Positions 27,428 through 36,440 of a stretch of DNA of 64,000 nt are shown here, piece after piece. A program made the position numbers and the translations under genes. Every line of letters starts with the position of its first letter. Within the stretch, counting starts at the first letter, position 1. The DNA comes from Shewanella electrica (GTDB lineage: Bacteria > Pseudomonadota > Gammaproteobacteria > Enterobacterales > Shewanellaceae): the NCBI RefSeq assembly GCF_022321485.1, contig NZ_JAKOGG010000018.1:22894-86893 (forward strand), read 5' to 3'. The notes under the pieces are model-generated. The model was not told the DNA's origin. It saw only the letters and a program-made list of their open reading frames with translations, and searched no databases.

Positions 27428-30079
27428 TTACTTGGTCATGCTGCCGCTAACCAATACGCAACGTTGTTCCTCTTGTGCGATCTCTTTCAGCGTACGCATA
27501 GTGATGGTCGACAAGTTAGGATTGTTGGCAATGGTGGCCTGCAGTTCGTTGACCGAGGCATTGGTACAATCTGTTGGGATCATCGCTGGTGCGTATGAAC
27601 GCATGAATACCGCGCCTTTGCTGGCATCAACTGCGGCTAACGTTTGCAAACGTTTGGCGGCGGTTTGCCGTTGCAGCTTTGCTTGCTCTGCTGGGTAAAG
27701 GTTATTCATGGCAATACGCAGTTTCGGGAACGGCTCAGCGTCGTTGATGATGTTATCCACCCACTTGCTCTTCACATCTGCATCTGGACGCACAACTTCT
27801 GCCGCAAGCGCCGCTTTGATACCAGTATCAGATTGATCCGCTTTCGCTTCAGCTTGTAGCAGTTGTTTGCTACCGGCAAAGTCATAGCGATTCAATTGAT
27901 AGATGATCTCCCAACGCAGATCTTGGTCGAGGGTAATGCCATCGACTTGCGCCTGACCTAAAAGCAGTTGCTTGAGGTGTGACAGTGACACATCATCGCT
28001 AGCAAAACTGACATAGGCGTTGAACCAACGACGTTGTTTGTCGCTGTTGCTGGTGTTTTCCATCGCTAAGCGCAGGCTCATCTGTGCCATCGCACGTACG
28101 GCACTTTCACCATAACTTTGATGCAGTGGTTGCATGCTGGCTAGCCAATATTTGCTGCCATGCAGCGTGTTCAGCACTTGGCCGATGATGGTGTAATCTT
28201 GCTCTTGCGGTAAGTTAACAAAAACGGTGTCCAGATAGTTGTTCAGTGGCAGGCTGCCGTTCATCACACTATCCCACAGACTTTGCCACAGCATAGAACG
28301 CAAGAATGGATCATTCACTTTAGACAGCTGATTTTGTGCTGTGGTAAATGAACGTTGATCCAGTTGTACCTTCACAAAGCCCCAGTCTTCGTAGTTTGGA
28401 TAGACTAAATCAGGGCATTCACCGCCAATCAGTCCCGGTACTTCAGTCTCGCCACCTTGGTAGGTAACTGGCACTTTTTGTACAAGATGCATTTCGTGGC
28501 GACCTTTCACCAGCAATGCCACTTGTACCTTTTGCTCGCGCAAGGTGCTTTGGCCGGTTTCAGCAGGGCTTTGCAGCAACTTAAAGCTGTCGATAGTGCC
28601 GTTGCTACAGGTATATTCGGCGCGCAGGGTGTTTACGCCTTCAGCGTAGAGCCAGTCTTTAGTCCACTGATCTAAGTCGCGGTTGGCAGCTTTGGCGAGG
28701 CTACCGATAAAGTCTTGCAGTGTGGCGTTTTGCCATTGGTATTGATGCAGGTAGTTTTGTACCCCTTTACGGAATACTTCATCCCCTAACAGGTGACGCA
28801 ACTGCTTTAATACCGATGCCCCTTTTTGGTAGGTAATCGCATCAATGTTATCAAAGGCATTGGCAGTGGTTGGCACTGGCACTTCGATTGGGTGAGTGGT
28901 CACCTTGCTATCTTTAAGGTAAGCACTCTGTTTGCCACCAGCGTAGAAACTGCGCCATGCGTAATCAAACTCGGTCGCTTTAGCGGTCGCCATAGTGCCC
29001 ATGAACGAGGCAAAACTTTCGTTCAACCACAGGCCATTCCACCATTTCATGGTGACCAGATCGCCAAACCACTGGTGGGCCATTTCGTGCATGATAACGC
29101 CTGCCAGTCGCTCTTTTTGCGCGGCGGTCATCTCAGCTTTGTAGAGGAAACGGCCTTCAGCAAAGGTAATGGCACCCGCGTTTTCCATCGCGCCGTACAG
29201 GAAATCAGGCACTAAGATCTGATCGTACTTTTTAAACGGATAGTTAATGCCGAAGTAGTCATCAAAGAAACGCAGGCCAGAATCGGTGTATTTGAACCAA
29301 TCTTCCGGACGGACTTGATTTGCCACCGATTGGCGCGCAAATAGGCGCATTGGATATTTGCCGCTGTTGTCTTGCCACATGTGGTAAGGACCTGCGTGCA
29401 TGGCAAAGTTATATGGGCTTAGCTTAGGGCTCACCGGAAAATGCCACAGCTTGCTGTTACCTTGATCTTCCACCGAGGTTTCGCGGGTGGCGCTGATCAC
29501 TTGCCAATCTTTCGGCGCCGATACCGTTAATGTATAGGTTGCCTTAAGATCGGGTTGGTCAAACACTGGGAACATCTGCTGCGCTGCCGCAGGTTCAAAG
29601 TGAGAGTACAGGTAGACTTTGCCGTCCACTGGGTCAACAAAGCGGTGTAAACCTTCGCCGTTCGTTGAGTGGGCACGGTTGTATTCAATATGAACTTGGT
29701 TGCTGCCATTGGTCAGCATGCTTGGGTTGATTGAGATAAACAAGCCGTTGTAGTTGGGATACAGCGGTTGACCGTTGATCACCAAGCGAGTGATGGTGGC
29801 TTTGTTTAAATCAATAGTCAGCGGGCTGCTGGTATCACTTAGCTGAAAATTCAAATCGGCGGCCGCACTGAAACGTTCGCTGCCATCTAAGTTGAAGTTC
29901 AACTGATAGCTGACGTTGCTGACACGTGCCGAACGCGCCATGGCTTGCTGTTCAGTAAGGAAAGCTTTGCTTTCGCGGGCGGCTGGGGGCGTTGCGGTAT
30001 TGCTGGTGCTACACGCGGTGAGCCATCCCAGTGTTAGCAGCATCATACTGCCTTTAATCATCTGTGGAAGCGAGTTCAC
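27428..30079 (-). CDS. M1 family aminopeptidase lipoprotein
   Basis: Zinc aminopeptidase of 883 residues, exported as a lipoprotein. The signal peptide ends in the lipobox LTAC with C23 followed by Ser, so outer-membrane sorting is expected. The M1 exopeptidase motif GAMENAG lies near residues 296-302, and the zinc motif HEMAH (331-335) has its second Glu in WLNESFASF. The ERAP1-like C-terminal half completes the PepN-like architecture. I chose GTG 30079 because AAGGA is 7 nt upstream; the ATG at 30124 would put 15 extra residues before the signal. It probably digests peptides in the periplasm. It is a paralogue type, not cytosolic PepN itself. Confidence 0.88.
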   Translation of the reverse strand: MNSLPQMIKGSMMLLTLGWLTACSTSNTATPPAARESKAFLTEQQAMARSARVSNVSYQLNFNLDGSERFSAAADLNFQLSDTSSPLTIDLNKATITRLVINGQPLYPNYNGLFISINPSMLTNGSNQVHIEYNRAHSTNGEGLHRFVDPVDGKVYLYSHFEPAAAQQMFPVFDQPDLKATYTLTVSAPKDWQVISATRETSVEDQGNSKLWHFPVSPKLSPYNFAMHAGPYHMWQDNSGKYPMRLFARQSVANQVRPEDWFKYTDSGLRFFDDYFGINYPFKKYDQILVPDFLYGAMENAGAITFAEGRFLYKAEMTAAQKERLAGVIMHEMAHQWFGDLVTMKWWNGLWLNESFASFMGTMATAKATEFDYAWRSFYAGGKQSAYLKDSKVTTHPIEVPVPTTANAFDNIDAITYQKGASVLKQLRHLLGDEVFRKGVQNYLHQYQWQNATLQDFIGSLAKAANRDLDQWTKDWLYAEGVNTLRAEYTCSNGTIDSFKLLQSPAETGQSTLREQKVQVALLVKGRHEMHLVQKVPVTYQGGETEVPGLIGGECPDLVYPNYEDWGFVKVQLDQRSFTTAQNQLSKVNDPFLRSMLWQSLWDSVMNGSLPLNNYLDTVFVNLPQEQDYTIIGQVLNTLHGSKYWLASMQPLHQSYGESAVRAMAQMSLRLAMENTSNSDKQRRWFNAYVSFASDDVSLSHLKQLLLGQAQVDGITLDQDLRWEIIYQLNRYDFAGSKQLLQAEAKADQSDTGIKAALAAEVVRPDADVKSKWVDNIINDAEPFPKLRIAMNNLYPAEQAKLQRQTAAKRLQTLAAVDASKGAVFMRSYAPAMIPTDCTNASVNELQATIANNPNLSTITMRTLKEIAQEEQRCVLVSGSMTK

Positions 30080-30235
30080 GCTGATGTCCTTTTGGTTAAA
30101 CCTAAGATCTGTTGTCAGTGGCATAAGGTACGCTAAATCGGCGCTGAGACCAAAACAGAAGTGTTACAAAAATAAGATTTTGTTAATAGACAGCCCCTAA
30201 TGATTGCACTGGGGACTTGGGGGATTTTTTGCCAT

Positions 30236-30263
30236 AAAAAAACGGCCTTGAAGTCGGCCGTTT
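30236..30263 (-). terminator. Terminator after lpoB
   Basis: The minus-strand stem AACGGCC-GACTTCAA-GGCCGTT is followed by TTTTTATGG. It ends the slyX-side operon after lpoB. Confidence 0.85.
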
Positions 30264-30286
30264 CTTATTAAGCAGTTAAGCGCAGA

Positions 30287-30880
30287 TTATAACCCAAATA
30301 GGGTTTTTGAACGCTCTTTGCGGATCTCTTTCTCGTCGGCCCATTCAATTAAGCCGGTTTCCAAATCCATCAAACGCATGGTCATTTTGTAGTACACATC
30401 TCTGGTACTGCCATCTTGTTTGACGATGCTAGAAAGGTTGCCGTACAGCATGTATTGCGCACCGATCTGGCGACCAAATTTAATCGCGGTAGATGGGTCA
30501 ACCATGCCCGCATTATTTTGATAATCCAGTTGTTTGCGCACTGCATCCACTTTGGTCATATCGATGAAGCGGAATTTGCCAGATTGCAGCAACTTGGTGC
30601 TGATTGAGTCGGTTACAGACTCAGTATCAATGTGTTCTGAGGTTTTGTTTTTGATGGAGTCAACAAACAGAATAGGGCGCTTGTTGGCAGATAACACAAT
30701 CACTGACGGTGTGGTCAGCATGCTGTCGACCATTTTGTCGGTAATGGCTTGCAGATCGGTTGAGCCAAAGTTCTCGTTAACGGTTTCCACCGCATTGGCG
30801 TCACCATACTCTACTTTGCTTTGACAGGCCGACAGCCCCAGTGCCATTGCGGCGATAAACATCAACTTAGAAGGTTTCAT
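30287..30880 (-). CDS. lpoB: Penicillin-binding protein activator LpoB
   Basis: Outer-membrane lipoprotein that reaches through the periplasm to stimulate PBP1b. It has 197 residues with lipobox LSAC (C19, followed by Gln). The folded domain has the family sequence NKRPILFVDSIKNKTSEHID near residues 66-85 and ends in ADEKEIRKERSK. The linker between C19 and the domain is short. Its partner mrcB is 8 kb away in the same window. It lies 21 bp downstream of the COG3014-like gene, with no ycfL between them. Confidence 0.93.
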   Translation of the reverse strand: MKPSKLMFIAAMALGLSACQSKVEYGDANAVETVNENFGSTDLQAITDKMVDSMLTTPSVIVLSANKRPILFVDSIKNKTSEHIDTESVTDSISTKLLQSGKFRFIDMTKVDAVRKQLDYQNNAGMVDPSTAIKFGRQIGAQYMLYGNLSSIVKQDGSTRDVYYKMTMRLMDLETGLIEWADEKEIRKERSKTLFGL

Positions 30881-30901
30881 ATCCGTTCCTATGTTCCTTA
30901 C

Positions 30902-32272
30902 TTACAGCAATTTTGTATAAAAACGCGTCAGATTGCCAGTATCGATAATCCACACCACGGTTGTTCTACCTGCTTGAACCGTGACCGGCTGTTGGTTGTT
31001 GCCATAGTGCAGTTGATATTGGCCCTGTTCGGTAAAGTTATCAAGCAAATCTAGCTGTGCGGGCAGTGTTAGCCAACTGCGGCAATCTGCTTGCTCGGTT
31101 ACCACATTAAATATCTGCATCAAGGCATTACCGAGTAACGCGCCAGTACTGTCACCTTGTGTTTGATGCGACAAGGTGGCCTTGGCGGCTAAGCGAGCTG
31201 CTTGTCGAGTATAGATGACAGGCAAGCGATCACTTAATTCCGCCGCTTCTATCTGAGTAAATTGCGTTAATGGTGCAAAACTCAGGGCATTGCTACCAAA
31301 TAACGTGGCCGGTACCGCGGGTAATGGCCCAGGTTCGCGGTATGTGGGCAGTGATAGACTCAACACACTGTTATCGACCACAAACGGCAAAGTGAAGCTG
31401 GTTTTCGGCGTAACAAAACCGCGTTCCAGCAGCAATACTACTCGGCCTTGGCTGGCTTTTGGCTGTACAGGTTTACCCCAACGTTGGGTAAATTCTTCGA
31501 GTTGCGGCATGCTCAGTGATTGCGCTAATCGCAGCAATGCTTGCTGTAGCACCGGACTATCAGGCAATACGGTCGCGGCCTTACGGTAATCGATATAGGC
31601 GTCATTGGGCTGGCCGAATAGCTCATGCAGCAAACCGGTGACGTAGTAACTGCCAGCGTTGAGCGGCGTATCACCAATTGATTTTAAGCGACTGACTTCA
31701 GCACTGACTTCACCATTGCTAAGCTGTTGGGCGGTTTTGCTCTGTTGGTCGAGCTGTTGCTGTTGTCGCTGTTGCAGCTCATTGGTGCGGCGCATCTCTA
31801 CCTGCGCGGCGACGTTGTTACCATTGAACAGGTAGTTGAGCGCCTGATATTGATGCAGCAGAATGCGTTCGCTCAGGTTGCCCTCATAAGGGATCACTTT
31901 GTCATTGACCAGCAAGCTGCTGCTGTTGGCGCCTACGTGCGAGAGGCTCACTTTGGCGCGATCATCGAGGGCAAGGTAGCTGTTGATGGCGCTGTCGTAT
32001 AGCTTAATGCTGCTGGCAAAATCACCGCTAATTTGCGCGGCGCGTCCCGCTTCCTGAGCGTAGAGCAACGGGTTGGATGACTGCATCTTATCAGCGAGTT
32101 TAGCCGCAACACCGCTGGCATCGCTGCTATTGATCTGGTCTTTGACGGAGGCCATTTCGTTGGGGTAGCTAGTCAATACGCCACTGACCGCACAGCCAGA
32201 TAGCGTCAATATCAGCCAACTGTAACTAACGGCTTTCGCTAGTTTTTTGGGAATGTCATAGGACATTATCAT
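30902..32272 (-). CDS. COG3014-type lipoprotein upstream of lpoB
   Basis: A 456-residue lipoprotein with lipobox LSGC near residue 27 (followed by Ala). The middle region resembles helical repeats (AGRAAQISGDFASSIKLYD and the LLHQYQALNYLFNGNNVAA segment) with a Gln-rich coiled coil near 175-190. The C-terminal part (LPFVVDNSVLSLSLPTY and SDRLPVIYTRQAARLAAKA) matches the uncharacterised COG3014 family that neighbours lpoB in Vibrio and Shewanella. The start ATG overlaps the def stop (ATGA). The neighbourhood suggests an envelope or cell-wall role, which is inference. Confidence 0.78.
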   Translation of the reverse strand: MIMSYDIPKKLAKAVSYSWLILTLSGCAVSGVLTSYPNEMASVKDQINSSDASGVAAKLADKMQSSNPLLYAQEAGRAAQISGDFASSIKLYDSAINSYLALDDRAKVSLSHVGANSSSLLVNDKVIPYEGNLSERILLHQYQALNYLFNGNNVAAQVEMRRTNELQQRQQQQLDQQSKTAQQLSNGEVSAEVSRLKSIGDTPLNAGSYYVTGLLHELFGQPNDAYIDYRKAATVLPDSPVLQQALLRLAQSLSMPQLEEFTQRWGKPVQPKASQGRVVLLLERGFVTPKTSFTLPFVVDNSVLSLSLPTYREPGPLPAVPATLFGSNALSFAPLTQFTQIEAAELSDRLPVIYTRQAARLAAKATLSHQTQGDSTGALLGNALMQIFNVVTEQADCRSWLTLPAQLDLLDNFTEQGQYQLHYGNNQQPVTVQAGRTTVVWIIDTGNLTRFYTKLL

Positions 32273-32739
32273 GCTTCCGTTGCACGCTCTTTAAGGGTTA
32301 TGCCTTGGAGGTGATCGAACTCATGCTGAAAGATCCGCGCAATAAAACCTTCCAACCACTCTTGGCACCATTCGCCAGAAAGATCTTGGTATTTCACCTC
32401 TATTGCCTGATGGCGCATCACTTGGCAACGTTGCTGTGGAATCGATAAACAGCCTTCTTCACCCGCCACCATTTGCTCAGAGGCTTGCAGGATCTGCGGA
32501 TTGATCACCACTTGCGGCGCCATGATCGGCGCGGTGGGATAACGAGGATTGGGATTGGATGCCATGATGAATAGCTGTAACGAGCGGTGCACCTGTGGTG
32601 CGGCAATGCCAACACCGTTAGCCTGTTGCATGGTGTGCAGCATCTGCTCGGCGAGCTGATGTAGTTCGCTATCAAACACGGTTACGGGAGCCGCTACCTG
32701 TCGTAATACTGCTTCACCGTATGTCGCTATGGGTAACAT
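32269..32739 (-). CDS. def: Peptide deformylase (second-type paralogue)
   Basis: Metalloenzyme that removes formyl from nascent N-terminal Met. From ATG 32739, which has a perfect GGAGG 7 nt upstream, it is 156 residues. All three motifs are present: GVGIAAPQV (GxGxAAxQ, about 42-50), EEGCLSIP (EGCLS, with the metal Cys) and QHEFDHLQG (HExxH). An N-terminal extension to 32808 would overlap slyX. Its location away from fmt, beside slyX and lipoprotein genes, suggests an accessory deformylase rather than the fmt-linked enzyme. Confidence 0.9.
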   Translation of the reverse strand: MLPIATYGEAVLRQVAAPVTVFDSELHQLAEQMLHTMQQANGVGIAAPQVHRSLQLFIMASNPNPRYPTAPIMAPQVVINPQILQASEQMVAGEEGCLSIPQQRCQVMRHQAIEVKYQDLSGEWCQEWLEGFIARIFQHEFDHLQGITLKERATEA

Positions 32740-32752
32740 GGCAAATCCTCCA

Positions 32753-32965
32753 TCAATAGTGTGGCGGCGGTGTCTCTTCTGCTTGCGTGGCCATATTGCT
32801 TGGTTCAATCGCTTTCAGCTTAGTGACGATCAGTTGCAGTTGGTATTGTTGCTCTGCTACCACTCTATTGAGCGCAATCACTTCGCCGTTCAATTCTTCA
32901 ATCGTTGCCTCTTGAAAGGCTAACTTGGTTTCTAACTCTTCAATGCGTTGGCTAATTGGATCCAT
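32753..32965 (-). CDS. slyX: SlyX family protein
   Basis: A 70-residue acidic coiled-coil protein. The C-terminal [10 protein letters not shown] is identical to that of E. coli SlyX, and the core [12 protein letters not shown] is near-identical. ATG 32965 has GAGGA upstream. An ATG at 32992 overlaps the previous gene and has a poor ribosome binding site. In E. coli slyX is divergent from fkpA, and fkpA is also close here (34.1 kb). The function is unknown. Confidence 0.93.
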   Translation of the reverse strand: MDPISQRIEELETKLAFQEATIEELNGEVIALNRVVAEQQYQLQLIVTKLKAIEPSNMATQAEETPPPHY

Positions 32966-32976
32966 GCTGTCCTCGG

Positions 32977-33942
32977 TTATGGATGGTTCCATCGCTCCAG
33001 CAAACCGCTGCTGCTGATGGCTTGAATACTATTATCACGCCATTGTGACACAGCATAAACCACGGCGCTCGGCGGTTGCGGCTTTGCCGGCAAGGCAACG
33101 CGCTGACTGCGCAATTTTTCTCCATTAGCGACGCGCCACAGTTGCCACTCGCGATCCGGTGTACCCGTCAGCAGTTGCGTATCCTGTTGGATAAAGCGCG
33201 CCGTGGTAAAGTTCATTTGCCGACGTCGAATAGTTAACGTGCTGACGCGGCGCTGCTCGGTAATGTTCCAAATATCGCCGTGGCCGGAACTATCGGAGAC
33301 AAACGCCAAGCGGCCATCGGCTGACAGTGCTGTTTGCAAGATGCGCGAGTCCATTGGCCAGCGCTGTAATATTTTAGCATCGCTGGTGCGCCATAACAGG
33401 GCGTTAGCTCCATTACCGCCAGTAAGCGCCAAACTGCCATCGCTGGAGAGCGCCACGCTGTTAACTTTTTCCTGATGTCCGATAAATTTCAATAAACGTT
33501 GATGGTCTGTTGCCAAGTAAAGCACGCTGGCATCTGCCAGCCCAATTAATAATTGACCATTATTGGCAACAGCAACACTTTGGGCTTGACCAGCAAGTTG
33601 CCACCATCCAAGGGCTTGCCCATCGCGAGTATTCCATAGCACCACTGAATTGCTGCTGAGCGTAGCGGCATAGTGACTATTGTTAGACAGCGCTACCGCA
33701 ATGACATTGTCACGGCGCTTGCCCTGCCACCATTGATATTTGGGCTGTTGGGTGGTCAGATCCCACAAGGTGATTTGTTGGCTACTACTGATCAGCGCTA
33801 AGGTGCCATCGTCGGCTAAAGCGGCACTATAAAGGCCATTATTGTCGAAATTGATAATGGGAGCGCCCGACGGCGCGCAGGCAAATAATAGGCAGCATGT
33901 GATGAGCGCGGTAGAAAGTTTGAGCAATCGATACAGATTCAT
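32977..33942 (-). CDS. WD40-repeat lipoprotein
   Basis: A 321-residue lipoprotein with lipobox LFAC (C22, followed by Ala), then a beta-propeller. About six to seven repeats are recognisable by S/A-x-G/D-x-x-A turns and terminal W/L-W-D/N/R pairs ([43 protein letters not shown]). It probably acts as a protein-protein scaffold on the periplasmic face of the outer membrane. It is the first gene of the slyX-def-COG3014-lpoB run and separates slyX from fkpA. The partner is unknown. Confidence 0.82.
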   Translation of the reverse strand: MNLYRLLKLSTALITCCLLFACAPSGAPIINFDNNGLYSAALADDGTLALISSSQQITLWDLTTQQPKYQWWQGKRRDNVIAVALSNNSHYAATLSSNSVVLWNTRDGQALGWWQLAGQAQSVAVANNGQLLIGLADASVLYLATDHQRLLKFIGHQEKVNSVALSSDGSLALTGGNGANALLWRTSDAKILQRWPMDSRILQTALSADGRLAFVSDSSGHGDIWNITEQRRVSTLTIRRRQMNFTTARFIQQDTQLLTGTPDREWQLWRVANGEKLRSQRVALPAKPQPPSAVVYAVSQWRDNSIQAISSSGLLERWNHP

Positions 33943-34109
33943 GAACTCTTACCCATTTTGCTGGTCTGTTGCCAGAGGTTCCATTTGCTGACTAGCCTCC
34001 TTTAGTGAGAATATGCCATTTTGTACAAACAAGTTAACTGTTATAGAGTGGGCCGCTAGTTACATTGTAGGTTACTCATAACTGCCTAAACATCCTAAGG
34101 AAGAATTGA

Positions 34110-34880
34110 ATGAAGAGCATGTTGAAATACTCATTGGTAGCCCTGGCTGTTGTTGGCCTGACTGCTTGCAATCAAGAAAAAGCTGCAGATCCAGCAGCGG
34201 CAACTGCGAAAGTTGAGCTGAAAACAGATGTACAAAAACAGGGTTATGGTATCGGCGCTTCTGTAGGACGTTACGTGGCACAACACGTAAAAGAGCAAAA
34301 AGAGCTGGGTTTTGATGTTGACCAACAGATGATCATCGAAGGCTTTAAAGCTAGTCTGAATGGTCAATCAGCCATGACTGACGACGAAATCAAAGCGACG
34401 CTGGAAGGTTTGGATAAGACGGTAAACGAAAAACGCCAAGCACAAGCCCAAGCTGAAGCTGAGCAAAACCAAGCGGCTGGTAAAGCGTTCCTTGAACAAA
34501 ACAAAGCCAAAGATGGCGTGAAAACCACAGAATCAGGTCTGCAATACGAAGTACTGCAAGCAGGATCTGGTGACTCACCAAAAGCTGAAGACACAGTGAA
34601 AGTGAAATACACCGGTAAGCTGATCGACGGTACAGTGTTTGATAGCACCGAGAAAAACGGCGGTGAGCCCATCGAATTCCCGCTGAATCGCGTGATCCCA
34701 GGTTGGACTGAAGGCCTGCAACTGATGTCAAAAGGCGCGAAATACCGTTTCGTTATCCCAGCTGAACTGGCTTATGGCGAACGAGCCATGGGCGATGTGA
34801 TCCCAGCTAACTCAACTCTGGTATTTGAAGTTGAGTTGTTGGACTTCCACGCACCAGAAGCACCAGCGGCTGCAAAATAA
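34110..34880 (+). CDS. fkpA: FKBP-type peptidyl-prolyl isomerase FkpA, lipoprotein form
   Basis: Envelope chaperone and prolyl isomerase of 256 residues. The N-terminal dimerisation domain (about 30-125) has a Gln/Ala-rich helix, and the C-terminal FKBP domain (about 140-250) carries VKVKYTGKLIDGTVFDST, VIPGWTEGLQLM and IPAELAYGERAMG. Unlike soluble E. coli FkpA it has a lipobox LTAC (C20, followed by Asn), as in Mip-like proteins. ATG has AAGGAAGA upstream. It is divergent from the WD40/slyX genes and ends at a strong terminator. Confidence 0.93.
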   Translation: MKSMLKYSLVALAVVGLTACNQEKAADPAAATAKVELKTDVQKQGYGIGASVGRYVAQHVKEQKELGFDVDQQMIIEGFKASLNGQSAMTDDEIKATLEGLDKTVNEKRQAQAQAEAEQNQAAGKAFLEQNKAKDGVKTTESGLQYEVLQAGSGDSPKAEDTVKVKYTGKLIDGTVFDSTEKNGGEPIEFPLNRVIPGWTEGLQLMSKGAKYRFVIPAELAYGERAMGDVIPANSTLVFEVELLDFHAPEAPAAAK

Positions 34881-34902
34881 GCGTTGAGTCATTAATACTG
34901 AA

Positions 34903-34926
34903 AGAGCACTGCGGTGCTCTTTTTTA
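34903..34926 (+). terminator. Terminator after fkpA
   Basis: AGAGCAC-TGCG-GTGCTCT is followed by T5. Confidence 0.92.
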
Positions 34927-35101
34927 TTGGCTGCGTGGTTATCGGTGCATCGGCGACACTATGCCTTGGACAATCGAATAAAAAACTGCCGATGTGTGAC
35001 ATAAATGTGCTATTTTGGCCGCCATTTTTGCACCTGTGCGCCATCACGATTGTGCCGATGGGTCTGCGCGTTTTTGGAATATTTAACAAAGGGAATTTAT
35101 T

Positions 35102-35983
35102 ATGCCTCTGCCTTCCAAGGTCTCTTCAGGCCCATCTATTGCGGCAATTATTGCCATCATCGTGGTACTGGTACTGCTGGGATTAAGCTTTAGTAGCTGG
35201 TACACCGTAGACCAAGGCGAACGCGGTGTGCATCTGCGTAACGGCAAGATTATTGGCATTGCTGAGCCGGGCATGAGTTTCAAAATGCCGCTGTTTGATA
35301 GAATCATCAAAATCTCCACCCAAACCCATACTGTTAGTTACGACCGTTTACAGGCGTACAGCCGCGATCAGCAGCCAGCAACCATTCGTGCCTCAGTCAC
35401 TTTTCGGGTGCCTGAATCCAAAGTGGCAGAGGTTTACGCCAACTTCAAAACCATCGATGCTATGGTTGAACGCTTAGTTGACCGCCAAGTGCCCAACCAG
35501 ATTGAAAACATTTTTGGGCAGTACACGGCAATTTCAGCGGTACAGGAGCGGGTGAAATTTGTTATCGACGTCAGCGATGCATTAAAAGCTAGCGTACAAG
35601 GCCCGATCGAAATTACCTCAGTGCAAGTTGAGAATATCGACTTTTCTAGTGCCTATGAGAAGTCTGTCGAAGACAGAATGCGTGCCGAAGTGGAAGTGCA
35701 AACTCAGAAACAGAACCTCGAAAAAGAACGGGTATCAGCAGAGATTGCGGTAACCAAAGCCCAAGCAGAAGCCGACTCACAGCTGGCGCGGGCCAAAGCA
35801 GAAGCTGAAGCGATTCGTATCAAAGGTGAGGCGGAAGCGGCGGCGATTAAGAGTCGCGCTGAAGCGCTGGCGAAAAATCAGAACCTGATTGAGCTGACCA
35901 AGGCTGAGAAGTGGGACGGTCGGCTGCCAAGTACCATGCTGCCTAACAGCACTTTGCCGTACTTTAATACCAGCAAAAATTAG
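35102..35983 (+). CDS. SPFH/prohibitin-family membrane protein
   Basis: A 293-residue protein with one N-terminal membrane helix (about 13-32), then an SPFH/Band 7 domain (TVDQGERGVHLRNGKI, PGMSFKMPLFD, VTFRVPES). A long Ala/Glu/Lys-rich coiled coil (about 190-270) with the repeated A-E-A pattern typical of prohibitins follows. Such proteins form ring-like scaffolds that organise membrane proteins or modulate FtsH-type proteolysis. The AAAGGGA ribosome binding site fits ATG 35102. It is monocistronic and followed by a long perfect hairpin. Confidence 0.85.
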   Translation: MPLPSKVSSGPSIAAIIAIIVVLVLLGLSFSSWYTVDQGERGVHLRNGKIIGIAEPGMSFKMPLFDRIIKISTQTHTVSYDRLQAYSRDQQPATIRASVTFRVPESKVAEVYANFKTIDAMVERLVDRQVPNQIENIFGQYTAISAVQERVKFVIDVSDALKASVQGPIEITSVQVENIDFSSAYEKSVEDRMRAEVEVQTQKQNLEKERVSAEIAVTKAQAEADSQLARAKAEAEAIRIKGEAEAAAIKSRAEALAKNQNLIELTKAEKWDGRLPSTMLPNSTLPYFNTSKN

Positions 35984-35992
35984 TCCGACTAG

Positions 35993-36023
35993 CTTGATGT
36001 CAGCCAATACGGCTGGCATCAAG
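35993..36023 (+). terminator. Long hairpin after the SPFH gene
   Basis: A 13-bp stem, CTTGATGTCAGCC-AATAC-GGCTGGCATCAAG with one G-T pair, lies 10 bp after the stop. It is followed by TGGTTGTATTCG, so the U tract is poor. It may terminate or protect the 3' end. Confidence 0.6.
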
Positions 36024-36440
36024 TGGTTGTATTCGTTCAGTGTTATGCCGGGGTTTCATCAACGCCGCTCATCTCGCAGCACAGCCAAGATTGTTAGCGT
36101 AACCAGCTGATAGTTTTACCTTCTTCGTTACACAAAACCGTTTCCCGCCTTGATACTAAAGTGGTATCGATTTGGTATTCCGCACATCTTGTGGTAGGTT
36201 GAAAAAGCAGCTAGATGCTGTTTATTTTTTATACTCCCATGTGGCCCGCTATACTGAATAGCTGACATAACACGGAGTACATCGTCTTATTTTCTCTGTC
36301 ATTTTTGGACTTGTTTGCCGAGTCCTTCGCTGTCAGAACTTTTTTGGAATAGTAGTCGAATCAGGTCATTTAACTTAAGTGAAATCTCAGCGTTGTAGGT
36401 TAACGACCTGACAGGATAATCGACTCATCTTACGGAGAAG
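36024..36440 (+). promoter_or_regulatory. Leader/promoter region of the sucrose cluster
   Basis: No gene is seen in this stretch. It contains an inverted repeat GATAC-N7-GTATC (36152-36168), a direct repeat TGGTAT at 36162 and 36173 (11-bp phase), and a possible sigma-70 pair TTGAAA (36199-36204) / TATTTT (36223-36228). The motif CTATACT (36249-36255) resembles an RpoS-type extended -10. In the leader, arms TCAGGTC (36361-36367) and GACCTGA (36405-36411) could close a 37-nt loop just before the ribosome binding site. All regulatory roles are inferred. Confidence 0.4.
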
